This document shows positions 42,685 through 51,858 of a stretch of 64,000 nucleotides of DNA, piece after piece. The DNA lies in contig NZ_JAKUJY010000011.1 in NCBI RefSeq assembly GCF_022664535.1, positions 62,001 through 126,000 of the forward strand. Direction: 5' to 3'. The first letter of the stretch is position 1. Every line of letters starts with the position of its first letter. Made by a program: the position numbers and the translations under genes. The notes under the pieces were generated by a model. That model was not told where the DNA came from. It was given only the letters and a program-made list of their open reading frames with translations, and did no database searches. The DNA is from Sphingobium trunci (GTDB lineage Bacteria; Pseudomonadota; Alphaproteobacteria; Sphingomonadales; Sphingomonadaceae).

Positions 42685-45600
42685 CTAAAGAATGAAGTCG
42701 CTCGCGCTCAACATATGGACCCCCAGGAGTTCGATCCTGAATTCGGTGGTGAGCGGATTGCTGTCGGTGTTCCCTTCGATGAACGTGTTGATGCCGTCGC
42801 TATGGAAATGAAGCTGTCCCGGAGCGGTGAAGTTCGCCTGGTCGATAAAGGTAAAGTGCTGCAAGCCGCGCAATGTGGAATTGGCATCGACGGCTGACAG
42901 GTTGATCCTGTCGATGCCGTCCTGGAAATCCGTGATGAGGTCCATCGCCCTTGGCGTGCTGTCGCTGATGGCATTGTAGATGAAGCTGTCGGCGCCCAGT
43001 CCGCCGGTCAGAATATCGCCGGAGCCTCCCCCGGTAATCAGGTCGTTGCCGCCCAGTCCGTTGATCGTGTCGACCCCCGCGCCCCCTTTCAACACATCCT
43101 CCTCGTTCGTTCCGGTGAGGGTGGAGCCGTACTTGCCGGCGGTGAGGGTGATGCCTTTCACATTCAGGATCGAAACCGAGATATCCTGGTAATCCTGAAG
43201 GCCGGACGCATCGGTGGCGTAGACCCGCAGCTGATAGACATTATCGTGATTGGAGTCGGTCGGATTCTCATAGTCCGGCGGCGTAATGAAGGCGAGCGCG
43301 CCGGTTGCGGCATCGATGGAGAAAAGAGCTCCATCAGGGGAGCTGCCGATGGAATAGACGACATGATCCCCCGCATCCGGGTCCGTCGCCTTGACGGTGG
43401 TGACGCTGCTCAGATTCTCGTTCATCTGGATCTGCGCCGTCGCTCCCCCGCCGTTGGACGTGATGACCGGTGGCTCATTGACATTGGTGACCGTCACCGC
43501 GATCGCCTGGCTGTCGGTCGCGGTCCCGTCGGAAGCCGCCACGATCACGTCATAGACATTGTTCGTGCCCACATCGGTCGGCGCTTCATAATTGGGCGCC
43601 GCAAGGAAGGTCAGGACGCCGCTATGGCTGTCGATGGCGAATTTGGCCCCATCCGCGCCGCCCGTGATGGAATAGGACAGAACGGCGTTGGCAACGGTAT
43701 CGACCGCGGTGACCGTCGTGACGGCAGTGCTGTTTTCCGGCACGGCAATCGCGGCGCTGTCGCCGCCGCCATTGGACGTGATGGCCAGGCCATGCGAATA
43801 GGTCAGCGTCACATTGTGCAGCCCGTTGGCGCCAAGGTCCAGGGTCATGACGTCGCCGACCTGGCTGACGACGCTGGCGCCGCTGACGACGACACCGTTC
43901 ATGTCCGTAGAGGCGAGATCGACGACCACATCCCCTTCGCCCTGCACCGAGAAGCTGAGATTATGGCCGTCCCCGGCGAGACTCATCAGCACGGCGCGCA
44001 TCGGCAGTTCGGTAATGTGTGTCACATCGTCCGGCGCCGCGCCCATGGTGATCGTAAAGATGCCGCCATTCTGGGGCATGAACACCTTGCTGCTGTCATA
44101 GGCGTACCAGCCATTGACCTTCTGGATCACCAACGATCCCTGCCGGTCGACGTCGAGCGAAAGATTGCCGAGATTGCTGCCGGTGACGGTGGCGGTGATG
44201 ATGTTGCCATTGACCGATTGCGTCACATTCGCCGCATTCAGCGCGGTGATCCGCTGCGCCAGGTCGCCCATCGTGGCGAATTCCATGCCGTCATTGGCCG
44301 ACCGGGCGATCCATTGCGTGTACATGTCCGTCGTATAGGGGCTGGGCTGGCCGGTTCCGCTCGTGTCCCACGCCGCCGCGCCATAATCATGCCAGGGCCA
44401 CACGATCACGGGCGTGCCCGCATTGGTGATGAGCTTGTTATATTCCGCTGCCCATTCCGCCTCCGCCTGGGCAACCGTCAATTTCTGGAATTCGATCAGC
44501 GTGAAATCGAAAACGGTATTGGGCGCGAAATAGACTTTGCTCTGATCGGCTGGCGTCAGATAACCGAACGCATTGGGATAGCCCGCTCCCTGGCCCGCAT
44601 AGCCGCCGGTCAAATAGCTGGGCGCATATTGCATGATCGCTTCGGCGGTAGCCAATGTTTCCGGCGCGCCGGGCACCGCGATGCCCTGGATCGGGCCGAC
44701 GCCGACGGTCGCCAGTTTCTGGTTGAGCAACGCCGTACTCTGGCCGAATTCGAACTGAAGCTGGGAAGCCGTCAGCGTATTGGTATCTTCCGGATGGGTA
44801 TAGCTGTGGTTGCCGATCTCGCTGCCCATCGCGGCGATCGCCTTGTAATAGGGCAGCGAGACGTTCCAGTTCGTCTTTTGGTCGGGCGGATTATTGCCGA
44901 TGTTGACGAAGAAAGTGCCGACGAAATCATATTGGGCCTTCCATTGGCTCAATATCGGCACCAGCTTGTCGTAGATGCCCGGTTGGCCGTTGCCGGGGCT
45001 GACGTCGGCGACTTCCTGGCTCTGGTCCATGTCGACGCGCGCGGCGACGATGCCCCTGTCGCGCGTCAGGTGCAGGCCCACCGACATGCCGGTGCCGTTG
45101 ACCGCATAATCGATCGCCTTTTGCAGCATATTGGCGTCCGCCATGACGCCGTCGCTGGAAAACAGCACATTGCGCGCCCCGGTCTGGGTCGCGAGCGCCG
45201 CCGCATAGCTGGTGCCGTTGATGGTTTCGGTGGCGATCTGCTGTCCGGTGCCGCTGACGCTGGCAAAGGCGTTCCAGCCCACATTGGTATAGCTGTTGAT
45301 CAGTTGTCCATTGCCATAGCCGGTCAGAACCGTCTGGTTGGGGTCCGTCGCCGTGATCGTGACATTGCCGGTGCCGCCGGTCACGCGCGTCGCATCGAAC
45401 AGCGTCTTCATCTGGAGATAGGGATCGCCCGTCAGCGGCTGATTATTGGCATCGTCCGTCATGAACTCGCCAGAGGCGATCAGGCTGACGCCGTAAAGCT
45501 TGCTCGCGGCCTGCAATGTGTGGGTGATGGACTCCACCTGGGACGCCTGAACATTGCGAAAATCAGGGAAAACCAGCGCCTTGTACTGCGCCAGCTTGCT

Positions 45601-46251
45601 GAGGTTGGTCAGGTCGGATTCCGTCAATATGTCATAGGCGACGCCGGCCTGCTGCGCCTGTTCCTGCGCCGACATGAAAAGCTGGGAATAGGCCGTCGTG
45701 CTGAAATAATTGGCCGCGGTCGTGGCCGAATAGACGATGCCGATGCGCTGTGTCGAAGCGGACGGGGCCGTGCTCGCGTTGAAAACGGCGAATTCCTGTC
45801 CCGAAAAATAATTGGTCGGCAGATATGTCTGATTGTTGAAGTCATAGGCGGTGTACATGACTTGGGGATTGCCCACCAGCGAGGCTGGCAGGCGGAATTC
45901 CACCACCGTCCTGTCGGCGGACCAGACTTCCTGCAAATTGGCCTGCACCAGGGTTTGCGCCTGCGCGCCCGTATAGAGGCTGAGTTGGCCGTTCGCATCG
46001 ACGCTGATATTATATTCGGCACCGGTGGGTGCTCCGAAGACCTGGAAGCCGGTGGACGCCTTTCCATCCGTATTGAGCCAGATGGTCGTGCCGGCGCCCA
46101 TCGCCACTGGAGAGCTCAGGGCAAAGACGAAATCCCCATTATTGACCGTGGAATAGACCTGGTATCCGGCAACACTGCCGTCATCTATCCTGTCAGAGCT
46201 GAGCCAGTCGTTGAGAGAACCGTCCAGTGTGATCGCGTGTCCAATGTACAT
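42685..46251 (-). CDS. Giant RTX-type secreted protein with polysaccharide deacetylase and cadherin-like domains
   Basis: A 1188-residue protein without signal peptide. Order of domains: carbohydrate-binding-like module (1-160, LDGSLNDWLSSDRID), an amidotransferase-like segment (about 165-380, RIGIVYSATTAANYF), a NodB-type polysaccharide deacetylase core (about 395-690, metal ligands in AARVDMDQSQE and GNHSYTHPED, late WPWHDYGAAAW), a beta module, two cadherin-like repeats (NEPPVITSNGGG, ATGALAFITPPDYENPT) and a C-terminal RTX region with GGAGVDTINGLGGNDLITGG, followed by a type I secretion tail. It would be exported by a type I system (not in this window) and calcium-folded. It may de-N-acetylate an exopolysaccharide. 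SD GGGGAAG precedes ATG 46251. Confidence 0.85.
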   Translation of the reverse strand: MYIGHAITLDGSLNDWLSSDRIDDGSVAGYQVYSTVNNGDFVFALSSPVAMGAGTTIWLNTDGKASTGFQVFGAPTGAEYNISVDANGQLSLYTGAQAQTLVQANLQEVWSADRTVVEFRLPASLVGNPQVMYTAYDFNNQTYLPTNYFSGQEFAVFNASTAPSASTQRIGIVYSATTAANYFSTTAYSQLFMSAQEQAQQAGVAYDILTESDLTNLSKLAQYKALVFPDFRNVQASQVESITHTLQAASKLYGVSLIASGEFMTDDANNQPLTGDPYLQMKTLFDATRVTGGTGNVTITATDPNQTVLTGYGNGQLINSYTNVGWNAFASVSGTGQQIATETINGTSYAAALATQTGARNVLFSSDGVMADANMLQKAIDYAVNGTGMSVGLHLTRDRGIVAARVDMDQSQEVADVSPGNGQPGIYDKLVPILSQWKAQYDFVGTFFVNIGNNPPDQKTNWNVSLPYYKAIAAMGSEIGNHSYTHPEDTNTLTASQLQFEFGQSTALLNQKLATVGVGPIQGIAVPGAPETLATAEAIMQYAPSYLTGGYAGQGAGYPNAFGYLTPADQSKVYFAPNTVFDFTLIEFQKLTVAQAEAEWAAEYNKLITNAGTPVIVWPWHDYGAAAWDTSGTGQPSPYTTDMYTQWIARSANDGMEFATMGDLAQRITALNAANVTQSVNGNIITATVTGSNLGNLSLDVDRQGSLVIQKVNGWYAYDSSKVFMPQNGGIFTITMGAAPDDVTHITELPMRAVLMSLAGDGHNLSFSVQGEGDVVVDLASTDMNGVVVSGASVVSQVGDVMTLDLGANGLHNVTLTYSHGLAITSNGGGDSAAIAVPENSTAVTTVTAVDTVANAVLSYSITGGADGAKFAIDSHSGVLTFLAAPNYEAPTDVGTNNVYDVIVAASDGTATDSQAIAVTVTNVNEPPVITSNGGGATAQIQMNENLSSVTTVKATDPDAGDHVVYSIGSSPDGALFSIDAATGALAFITPPDYENPTDSNHDNVYQLRVYATDASGLQDYQDISVSILNVKGITLTAGKYGSTLTGTNEEDVLKGGAGVDTINGLGGNDLITGGGSGDILTGGLGADSFIYNAISDSTPRAMDLITDFQDGIDRINLSAVDANSTLRGLQHFTFIDQANFTAPGQLHFHSDGINTFIEGNTDSNPLTTEFRIELLGVHMLSASDFIL

Positions 46252-46699
46252 GGCACTTCCCCAAACTTATGAACATGAAAATGCACATCATAAGCTTGCG
46301 ACCGGCCTGCCATTGGAACGGCAGATATGATTTTTTATTTATAACCAAACGACCGGGATCGATTTGATATGGAATGAGCCATGTTTCCACTAATGCCGCG
46401 AAGGAAATTTCACACTGAACATTACAGCATGATATTTGCCTTGGTGGACATCACGGACAATCCAAAAGACCGGTTTCATGCCTGCAGGGATGCCGTCCCG
46501 GCCCTCTGCAGAACGACTCCGGCTCTTTCAGTTTATCCGGACTCAGCTTTATAGTGATCACATGAATCCGGAAAAATTGGTAGGCTTTGAATCAAGGGTT
46601 ATCATTAAAAATAATTAACAATTGGCAAGCGAACATAATCAAATGTTCTATACCGAAGTATATATACAGAACTTTCGGAACAAAAGTCCCAATATCGGC
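46252..46699. other. AT-rich intergenic region
   Basis: The 448-bp spacer is clearly AT-richer than its neighbours, with runs such as TTTTTTATTTATAAC and AAAAATAATTAACAATT. It presumably holds the promoter of the RTX gene on the minus strand. Short open frames exist but none has a credible ribosome binding site plus a recognisable product. I see no inverted repeat of insertion-sequence size. Confidence 0.6.
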
Positions 46700-48097
46700 T
46701 CAGAGAAATATCTTGCCAGGGTTCATGAGAGCCAGCGGATCGAGCGCCTGCTTGAGAAGGCGCATGGTCTCCACCGCATCCGCACCATGTTCGGCTATCA
46801 GATGCTTGCGCTTGACCATGCCGATACCATGTTCCCCGGTACAACTGCCACCAACCGCGATCGCCCGATCGATCATCGCGGCATAGACTGTTTCGGCCCG
46901 ATCCCGCTCGGACGGATCGGCCGGGTCGATCGCGAAGAGGACGTGGAAATTACCATCGCCCACATGGCCGACGATGGGCGCCACAAGGCCGTTACGGTCG
47001 ATGTCGGCGCGCACCGCCAGCACCGCATCGGCCAGGTGAGAGACGGGAACGCAGACGTCGGAGGTCCAGACCTCCGCCCCCGGCCGCAACGCGACCGACG
47101 CGAAATAGGCATTGTGCCGCGCCTTCCACAGGCGATTGCGATCTTCCGTCGCCACTGCCCATTCAAAGCCCGACCCGCCATGCTCGCTGGCGATCGCCTG
47201 GGCCGTTTCCGCCTGTTCCTGCGTCGCCAGTTTGCTCCCGTGAAACTCAAAGAAGAGGTGGGGCTTTTCCGGCATCGCCAGACCCGAATAAAGGTTGCAC
47301 GCCCTCACCTGCGCGTCGTCCAGCAATTCCACCCGTGCTACCGGGACGCCGATCTGGACCAGTTGGATGACGCTTTCCACCGCCCCTGCCAGCGTGTCGA
47401 AGGCGCAGGTCGCCGCCACCATGGTCTCGGCCATGCCATAAAGCCGGAGCCGGACCTCGGTAATGATTCCCAGCGTTCCCTCCGACCCTACATAAAGGCG
47501 GGTGAGATCATAACCCGCGGCGGATTTGCGCGCCCGGCCGCCAGTGCGGATCATCCTCCCGTCAGGCTGGATTACGGTCAGGCCCAGCACATTATGCGCC
47601 ATCGTGCCATAACGCACGGCATTGGTGCCCGACGCCCGGGTGGAGGCCATGCCGCCAAGGCTGGCATTCGCCCCGGGATCAATCGGGAAGAAGAGCCCGG
47701 AGGCGCGCAGATGCTGGTTGAGCTGCTCGCGCGTCACGCCCGCTTCGACCACGCAGTCCAGATCCGCCTCGTTGACCGCCACGATGCGATCCATCCGGGA
47801 CAGGTTGATGCCGAGACCGCCCAGCGGCGCGGTGATGTGACCTTCCAGCGAGGTGCCCGCCCCGCTCGGTACCATCGGGATGCGATGGGCGTGACATATG
47901 GCGGCAATCCTGCCCACCTCCTCCGTCGAAACGGGAAAGGCCGCCGCGTCGGGGGATAGCAGATGCGGATAGGATTCGCCGCGCCCATATTGGTCGCGCA
48001 CCGCGCGGGCCGTCGTGAAGCGATCGCCCAGCAGGATTTCCAACGCGCGCGTCGCCGTTGGCGCGAACCCTGTTCCATCGACCCCGATCGACGCCAT
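46700..48097 (-). CDS. FAD-linked D-lactate/glycolate dehydrogenase (GlcD/DLD family)
   Basis: A 465-residue flavoprotein of the FAD_binding_4 family. The FAD domain has VPSGAGTSLEGHI, FPIDPGANASLGGMASTRASG and LYVGSEGTLGIITEVRLRLY. The C-terminal FAD-oxidase domain has VGHVGDGNFHVLF and SCTGEHGIGMVKRKHLI, where the His residues bind a metal and act in catalysis. It oxidises a D-2-hydroxyacid such as D-lactate at the membrane. It is co-directional with a 61-residue gene located 33 bp upstream. Cytochrome c as electron acceptor is typical for the DLD group. Confidence 0.9.
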   Translation of the reverse strand: MASIGVDGTGFAPTATRALEILLGDRFTTARAVRDQYGRGESYPHLLSPDAAAFPVSTEEVGRIAAICHAHRIPMVPSGAGTSLEGHITAPLGGLGINLSRMDRIVAVNEADLDCVVEAGVTREQLNQHLRASGLFFPIDPGANASLGGMASTRASGTNAVRYGTMAHNVLGLTVIQPDGRMIRTGGRARKSAAGYDLTRLYVGSEGTLGIITEVRLRLYGMAETMVAATCAFDTLAGAVESVIQLVQIGVPVARVELLDDAQVRACNLYSGLAMPEKPHLFFEFHGSKLATQEQAETAQAIASEHGGSGFEWAVATEDRNRLWKARHNAYFASVALRPGAEVWTSDVCVPVSHLADAVLAVRADIDRNGLVAPIVGHVGDGNFHVLFAIDPADPSERDRAETVYAAMIDRAIAVGGSCTGEHGIGMVKRKHLIAEHGADAVETMRLLKQALDPLALMNPGKIFL

Positions 48098-48130
48098 CAG
48101 CAGCGCCCCCAGCCTCGCAAGCCGCCGGTA

Positions 48131-48316
48131 TCAGCGCAGCCCGAGCGCCTGCTCGACCACGTCCACATGCGCCGGAACGGGGCGTGCGCGGAAGAAGTCC
48201 TGAAAATCAATATAGCCAAGGTCGCGGATCTTTTCCGCCACGGCATAGCGGACATCGTCATTCAGCGCCGCCTTCATTCCACGCTTCAAGGCATTCAGTC
48301 GTTCGTCGATGGTCAT
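48131..48316 (-). CDS. Small hypothetical protein
   Basis: A 61-residue protein MTIDERLNALKRGMKAALND... with mostly amphipathic helices and an aromatic patch IDFQDFFRARPVP. GGAGGCC precedes ATG 48316. It lies 33 bp upstream of the FAD dehydrogenase gene on the same strand, which supports a real gene, perhaps a small accessory protein. I do not recognise the family. Confidence 0.6.
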   Translation of the reverse strand: MTIDERLNALKRGMKAALNDDVRYAVAEKIRDLGYIDFQDFFRARPVPAHVDVVEQALGLR

Positions 48317-48390
48317 GGCCTGGCCTCCATGGAGAATCGCCCGACAAGGCTATCATCGCGACCAGACAGGGCAATAGGCGATCCGCCTGG

Positions 48391-48903
48391 TCAGACCCAT
48401 TGCGCCAGCCAGTCCGCCAGCGCCTGCGGCGTCATGTGGCGTGCATCGGCCAAAGCGAACAGATGACCGTCATTCAGCAGGCGGTCGCTGTTCGGATCGA
48501 CCACCAGAACGGCCGGAACGCCTTTCAGCCTCTCTATCCCATATCGCCGCGGAATCTGCTGGTTCTTGTCGAAGCGGCCGATATCCACGGTGACGACCAC
48601 ATAATGGCGCCGCAGAAAGGCCTCCACCTCCGGCAAGGCGAAGATGCCGGCGAGTACGCGGCAATCGGGACACCAGTTGCCGCCCAGATCGATCAACAGC
48701 TTCTTGCCCGCAGCCTTTGCCCGCGCCCTGGCCGCCGCGATTTGACGATCCGCATCCGCATTCGCATCATAGGGCAGGGGTAAAGGCTGACGAAGCTGAT
48801 CGAGGGTGGCGACCGAGACGCGCGGCGCGCGGGCGCCAGACAAGGGAGAGGCGGCCAACAGCGCCATGGTCAGGCCCGCGCCCAGAACAGCAGCAATTCT
48901 CAT
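48391..48903 (-). CDS. Secreted thioredoxin-like protein (WCPDC)
   Basis: A 170-residue protein with a Sec signal peptide (MRIAAVLGAGLTMALLAASP) and a thioredoxin fold carrying GGNWCPDCRVL, so the CxxC pair is CPDC. The rest is YVVVTVDIGRFDKNQQIPRRYGI, GVPAVLVVDP (the cis-Pro) and a C-terminal helix. It would act in the periplasm as a disulfide reductase or isomerase-like partner. ATG 48903 is chosen because GGGAG lies seven bases upstream. It is downstream of no obvious partner; orientation matches the small gene and FAD dehydrogenase. Confidence 0.85.
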   Translation of the reverse strand: MRIAAVLGAGLTMALLAASPLSGARAPRVSVATLDQLRQPLPLPYDANADADRQIAAARARAKAAGKKLLIDLGGNWCPDCRVLAGIFALPEVEAFLRRHYVVVTVDIGRFDKNQQIPRRYGIERLKGVPAVLVVDPNSDRLLNDGHLFALADARHMTPQALADWLAQWV

Positions 48904-49033
48904 CCGAAACTCCCGATATTTTCCAGAGCTTAAAGGAAAGGGCGGGACGGCGGTTATGAGTTCCCCTGCATGATCGCAGCGCCGCACTCATAAGCCATTC
49001 TGCTGCGTCGCCGCCCGGACATGCACAGGGATC

Positions 49034-49750
49034 TCAACCTCTCCCGGTCGAACCGAAGCGCGCTATCAACTCGTAGCTACCTGCGATGTATAACTGCCGC
49101 ACGAAGGTAATGCATTCGGCCGCGCGCCAAGTGCGTCGTTCGACGCTCAGGCAGGGAGTGCCGATCGAGACTTTCAGTGCCCGCGCGGTTACGGCATTGG
49201 CGCCGGTGGCGCCGATGCAATTTTCTGCTTCCGTCCAGGGAATGTGGCGCAGCAGCCACGAACCAGGAGGCTCGTTGGCAAAGTCCTGCGATTCGATTTC
49301 CGGCACGGCTGCAAGGCTGACAAGTCGTTCTTCATAGGCGACGGGAACATCGTCGGCGAAATGAACACCGTGGGTGACGAGAACGCGGCCTTCGCACCCG
49401 ATCTTCTTGCCGATCTCCCGCCACCGACGGGTGTCGGAAATGCGGCGGTCCAGGAGCCGGAAGCCGTAGATCTGTCCACGCCGTGCCAGTTCGGTCGGCA
49501 AGTCGGGCACGTCGAGCATCATGGCCACCGTGCGCGGGCGCGCGACGTAGGAGCCGGCACGCTTGCGCCGGTCTAGCAGGCCAGCGGCGTTCAAAGCCGA
49601 CAAGGCCTTGTTCACGGTCATCCGCGCGCAGCCGTACCGGCTCATCAATTCCTTTTCCGACGGTATCTTGTCGCCGGGCTTGAGCTCTCCGGAAAGAATG
49701 CGTGACTCGATATCGGTTCGAATACGCTCATGCAGCGGCAAAGAGGTCAT
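49034..49750 (-). CDS. hutC: HutC-type repressor of the second hut locus (GntR family)
   Basis: A 238-residue HutC paralogue. It aligns with HutC at 5045-5758 over the winged helix (LHERIRTDIESRILSGELKP, GCARMTVNKALSALNAAGLL) and the UTRA domain (EPPGSWLLRHIPWTEAENCI). ATG 49750 is taken as start. It is divergent from hutU2, and the shared spacer carries ATGTCTATACAT, a sequence repeated at two other promoters in this locus. The difference between these boxes and the GTATATAC box in cluster 1 suggests that this HutC has partly shifted specificity. The ligand may be urocanate or a relative. Confidence 0.9.
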   Translation of the reverse strand: MTSLPLHERIRTDIESRILSGELKPGDKIPSEKELMSRYGCARMTVNKALSALNAAGLLDRRKRAGSYVARPRTVAMMLDVPDLPTELARRGQIYGFRLLDRRISDTRRWREIGKKIGCEGRVLVTHGVHFADDVPVAYEERLVSLAAVPEIESQDFANEPPGSWLLRHIPWTEAENCIGATGANAVTARALKVSIGTPCLSVERRTWRAAECITFVRQLYIAGSYELIARFGSTGRG

Positions 49751-49760
49751 CAGAACAACC

Positions 49761-49904
49761 CTGGTATAATGCGGTGATAACGCGCCAGAATGTCTTCGCG
49801 CGTATGATGGCGTCCCTGCTAACGCCCCTTCCCGCGCGCCGCCAGACACAATCGATCCCACTGGACCTCGCCGCGGATATCCAGACGTCGGCCGGCAAGG
49901 CGGC
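49761..49904 (-). pseudogene. hutF C-terminal relic
   Basis: The frame reading on the minus strand gives ADVWISAARSSGIDCVWRR, then AGRGVSRDAII, matching the end of HutF (DGWIFAGARIDSVWRGGRKR) with conserved D-W-I-A-R-ID-VWR-G-R-VS. It lies just upstream of hutC2, where hutF stands relative to hutC in cluster 1. It has lost the whole catalytic barrel and runs into the hutC2 start region. Resemblance is partial, so this is a probable but not certain relic. Confidence 0.5.
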
Positions 49905-49971
49905 CCGGAAATGCAGCGCGGCCATGGCGGGAGGCATGGCGTTCCCCCAGGCAGCGACAGAACAGCAATAA

Positions 49972-49983
49972 ATGTCTATACAT
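49972..49983. promoter_or_regulatory. Operator box ATGTCTATACAT (site 1 of 3)
   Basis: The box lies between hutC2 and the hutI/hutG relic ahead of hutU2, inside an AT-rich stretch. The same 12 bases occur at 53879-53890 and, inverted, at 58736-58747. It resembles the GTATATAC box of hut cluster 1, so HutC binding is the likely function. Confidence 0.7.
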
Positions 49984-50011
49984 AATTGCCCATCGATGCA
50001 ATGATGTGGTC

Positions 50012-50179
50012 ATGAACCCGGCGCCGGCCTTGCACCTTGATACGATGTGGACCGACGCCCGCCTGTTGACGGCAGAGGGAAGCGACAGTGCATTCAACCC
50101 GGTCTTGGCCTCGCCCCTGCAAGTCGTCCTGCGCGACATTTTCTCTACACGCCTCGACTTTGCGGAAGGACAGCCATGA
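50012..50179 (+). pseudogene. hutI N-terminus / hutG C-terminus deletion hybrid
   Basis: A 55-codon frame, [20 protein letters not shown]..., contains [13 protein letters not shown], like the N terminus of HutI ([10 protein letters not shown]), and ends [20 protein letters not shown], like the C terminus of HutG ([19 protein letters not shown]). The stop overlaps the hutU2 ATG (ATGA). The simplest account is one deletion that removed most of hutI, all of hutH and most of hutG from an ancestral hutI-H-G-U operon, leaving the two ends joined in frame. It probably has no function beyond translational coupling to hutU2. Confidence 0.6.
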
Positions 50180-51858
50180 TCACGATCGACAATCCCCGTA
50201 TCGACAACAGCCGGGTTACGAAGCCCTTGATCGGCACTGAACTGAGCGCGAAGAGCTGGCTGACCGAGGCGCCGCTCCGGATGCTGATGAACAATCTGCA
50301 CCCCGACGTCGCCGAGCGCCCCGAGGAGCTGGTAGTATATGGCGGCATCGGTCGCGCCGCGCGCGACTGGAAGAGCTACGACAGGATCGTCGAGGTGCTG
50401 GAACGGCTGGAGGCGGACCAGACGCTACTGGTCCAGTCGGGCAAGCCCGTGGGCGTGTTTCGCACCCACGCAGACGCTCCGCGCGTATTGATCGCAAACT
50501 CCAACCTTGTACCCAGGTGGGCGACCTGGGAACATTTCAACGAACTCGATCGGAAGGGTCTGGCCATGTACGGCCAGATGACGGCCGGTTCATGGATCTA
50601 CATCGGCAGCCAGGGCATCGTTCAGGGCACCTATGAAACCTTCGTCGAGATGGGCCGCCAGCATTATGGCGGCGACCTTTCGGGCAGGTGGCTGCTGACC
50701 GCCGGACTTGGCGGCATGGGCGGCGCGCAGCCGCTGGCCAGCGTGATGGCGGGCGCCGCCTGCCTGGCCATCGAATGCCAGCGCAGCCGCATCGAGATGC
50801 GCCTGCGTACCGGCTATCTGGATCATGCCGCCGAAACGCTCGACGAGGCGATGGCCATGATCGAAGAGGCCTGCGCCGCGAAAAAGGTCATTTCCGTCGG
50901 CCTGCTCGGCAATGCCGCCGAAATCCTGCCGGAAATGGTCCGGCGTGGCATCAGGCCGGACCTGCTGACCGACCAGACGAGCGCGCACGATCCGGTCAAC
51001 GGCTATCTCCCCATCGGCTGGAGCGTCGCCGAATGGATGGACCGGCGCGAGCGGGAGCCCGATGCCGTCAGCAGGGCCGCCAAGGCCAGCATGGCCGTGC
51101 ATGTGCAGGCCATGCTCGATTTCCAGAAAATGGGCGTGCCGACCACCGACTATGGCAACAATATCCGCCAGATGGCCTTCGATGAAGACGTGAGCGATGC
51201 CTTCGCGTTCCCCGGCTTCGTGCCCGCCTATATCCGCCCGCTATTCTGCCGGGGCATCGGGCCGTTCCGCTGGGCCGCGCTGTCGGGCGATCCGGAGGAC
51301 ATCTACCGGACCGACGCGAAGGTCAAGGAACTGATTCCGGACGATCCGCACCTGCACCGCTGGCTCGACATGGCGCGCGAGCGCATCCATTTCCAGGGCC
51401 TGCCCGCGCGCATCTGCTGGGTGGGCCTGGGCGACCGCCACCGGCTGGGCCTCGCCTTCAACGCGATGGTCGCTTCGGGAGAGCTCAAGGCTCCGGTCGT
51501 GATCGGCCGCGACCATCTCGATTCCGGCTCGGTCGCCAGCCCCAACCGCGAGACCGAGGCGATGAAGGACGGATCGGACGCCGTGTCCGACTGGCCGCTG
51601 CTCAATGCCCTGCTCAATACGGCCAGCGGCGCGACCTGGGTATCGCTGCATCATGGTGGCGGCGTCGGCATGGGCTATTCGCAGCATTCGGGCATGGTCA
51701 TCGTCGCCGACGGCACGCCCGACGCGGCGGCGCGGCTGGAACGCGTGCTGTGGAACGATCCCGCCACGGGCGTCATGCGCCATGCCGATGCGGGCTATGA
51801 GATCGCCCTCGATTGCGCTCGCGAAAAGGGCCTGGACCTGCCCGGCATCCTCGGATGA
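50176..51858 (+). CDS. hutU: Urocanate hydratase HutU, second copy
   Basis: A 560-residue urocanase. It aligns without gaps with HutU at 10815-12482 from GTELSAKSW to the end, with the same NAD-binding and substrate loops ([49 protein letters not shown]). The N terminus differs ([19 protein letters not shown]). GGAAGGA precedes ATG 50176, and its stop overlaps hutD. Its similarity to the first copy means that the product of the neighbouring lyase is probably urocanate itself, or that the hydratase tolerates a ring-substituted relative. It would let this locus run without inducing cluster 1. Confidence 0.93.
   Translation: MITIDNPRIDNSRVTKPLIGTELSAKSWLTEAPLRMLMNNLHPDVAERPEELVVYGGIGRAARDWKSYDRIVEVLERLEADQTLLVQSGKPVGVFRTHADAPRVLIANSNLVPRWATWEHFNELDRKGLAMYGQMTAGSWIYIGSQGIVQGTYETFVEMGRQHYGGDLSGRWLLTAGLGGMGGAQPLASVMAGAACLAIECQRSRIEMRLRTGYLDHAAETLDEAMAMIEEACAAKKVISVGLLGNAAEILPEMVRRGIRPDLLTDQTSAHDPVNGYLPIGWSVAEWMDRREREPDAVSRAAKASMAVHVQAMLDFQKMGVPTTDYGNNIRQMAFDEDVSDAFAFPGFVPAYIRPLFCRGIGPFRWAALSGDPEDIYRTDAKVKELIPDDPHLHRWLDMARERIHFQGLPARICWVGLGDRHRLGLAFNAMVASGELKAPVVIGRDHLDSGSVASPNRETEAMKDGSDAVSDWPLLNALLNTASGATWVSLHHGGGVGMGYSQHSGMVIVADGTPDAAARLERVLWNDPATGVMRHADAGYEIALDCAREKGLDLPGILG

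Noticed and set aside
43246..46272. 1008-codon open frame on the plus strand opposite the RTX gene
   Set aside because: Arg/His-rich nonsense opposite a well-supported multi-domain protein.
46252..46699. Mobile element in the AT-rich gap
   Set aside because: No transposase fragment, terminal inverted repeats or target duplication could be found by eye.
49702..49971. 89-codon plus-strand frame between hutC2 and hutU2
   Set aside because: It overlaps the hutC2 start on the other strand, and the minus-strand reading resembles HutF instead.
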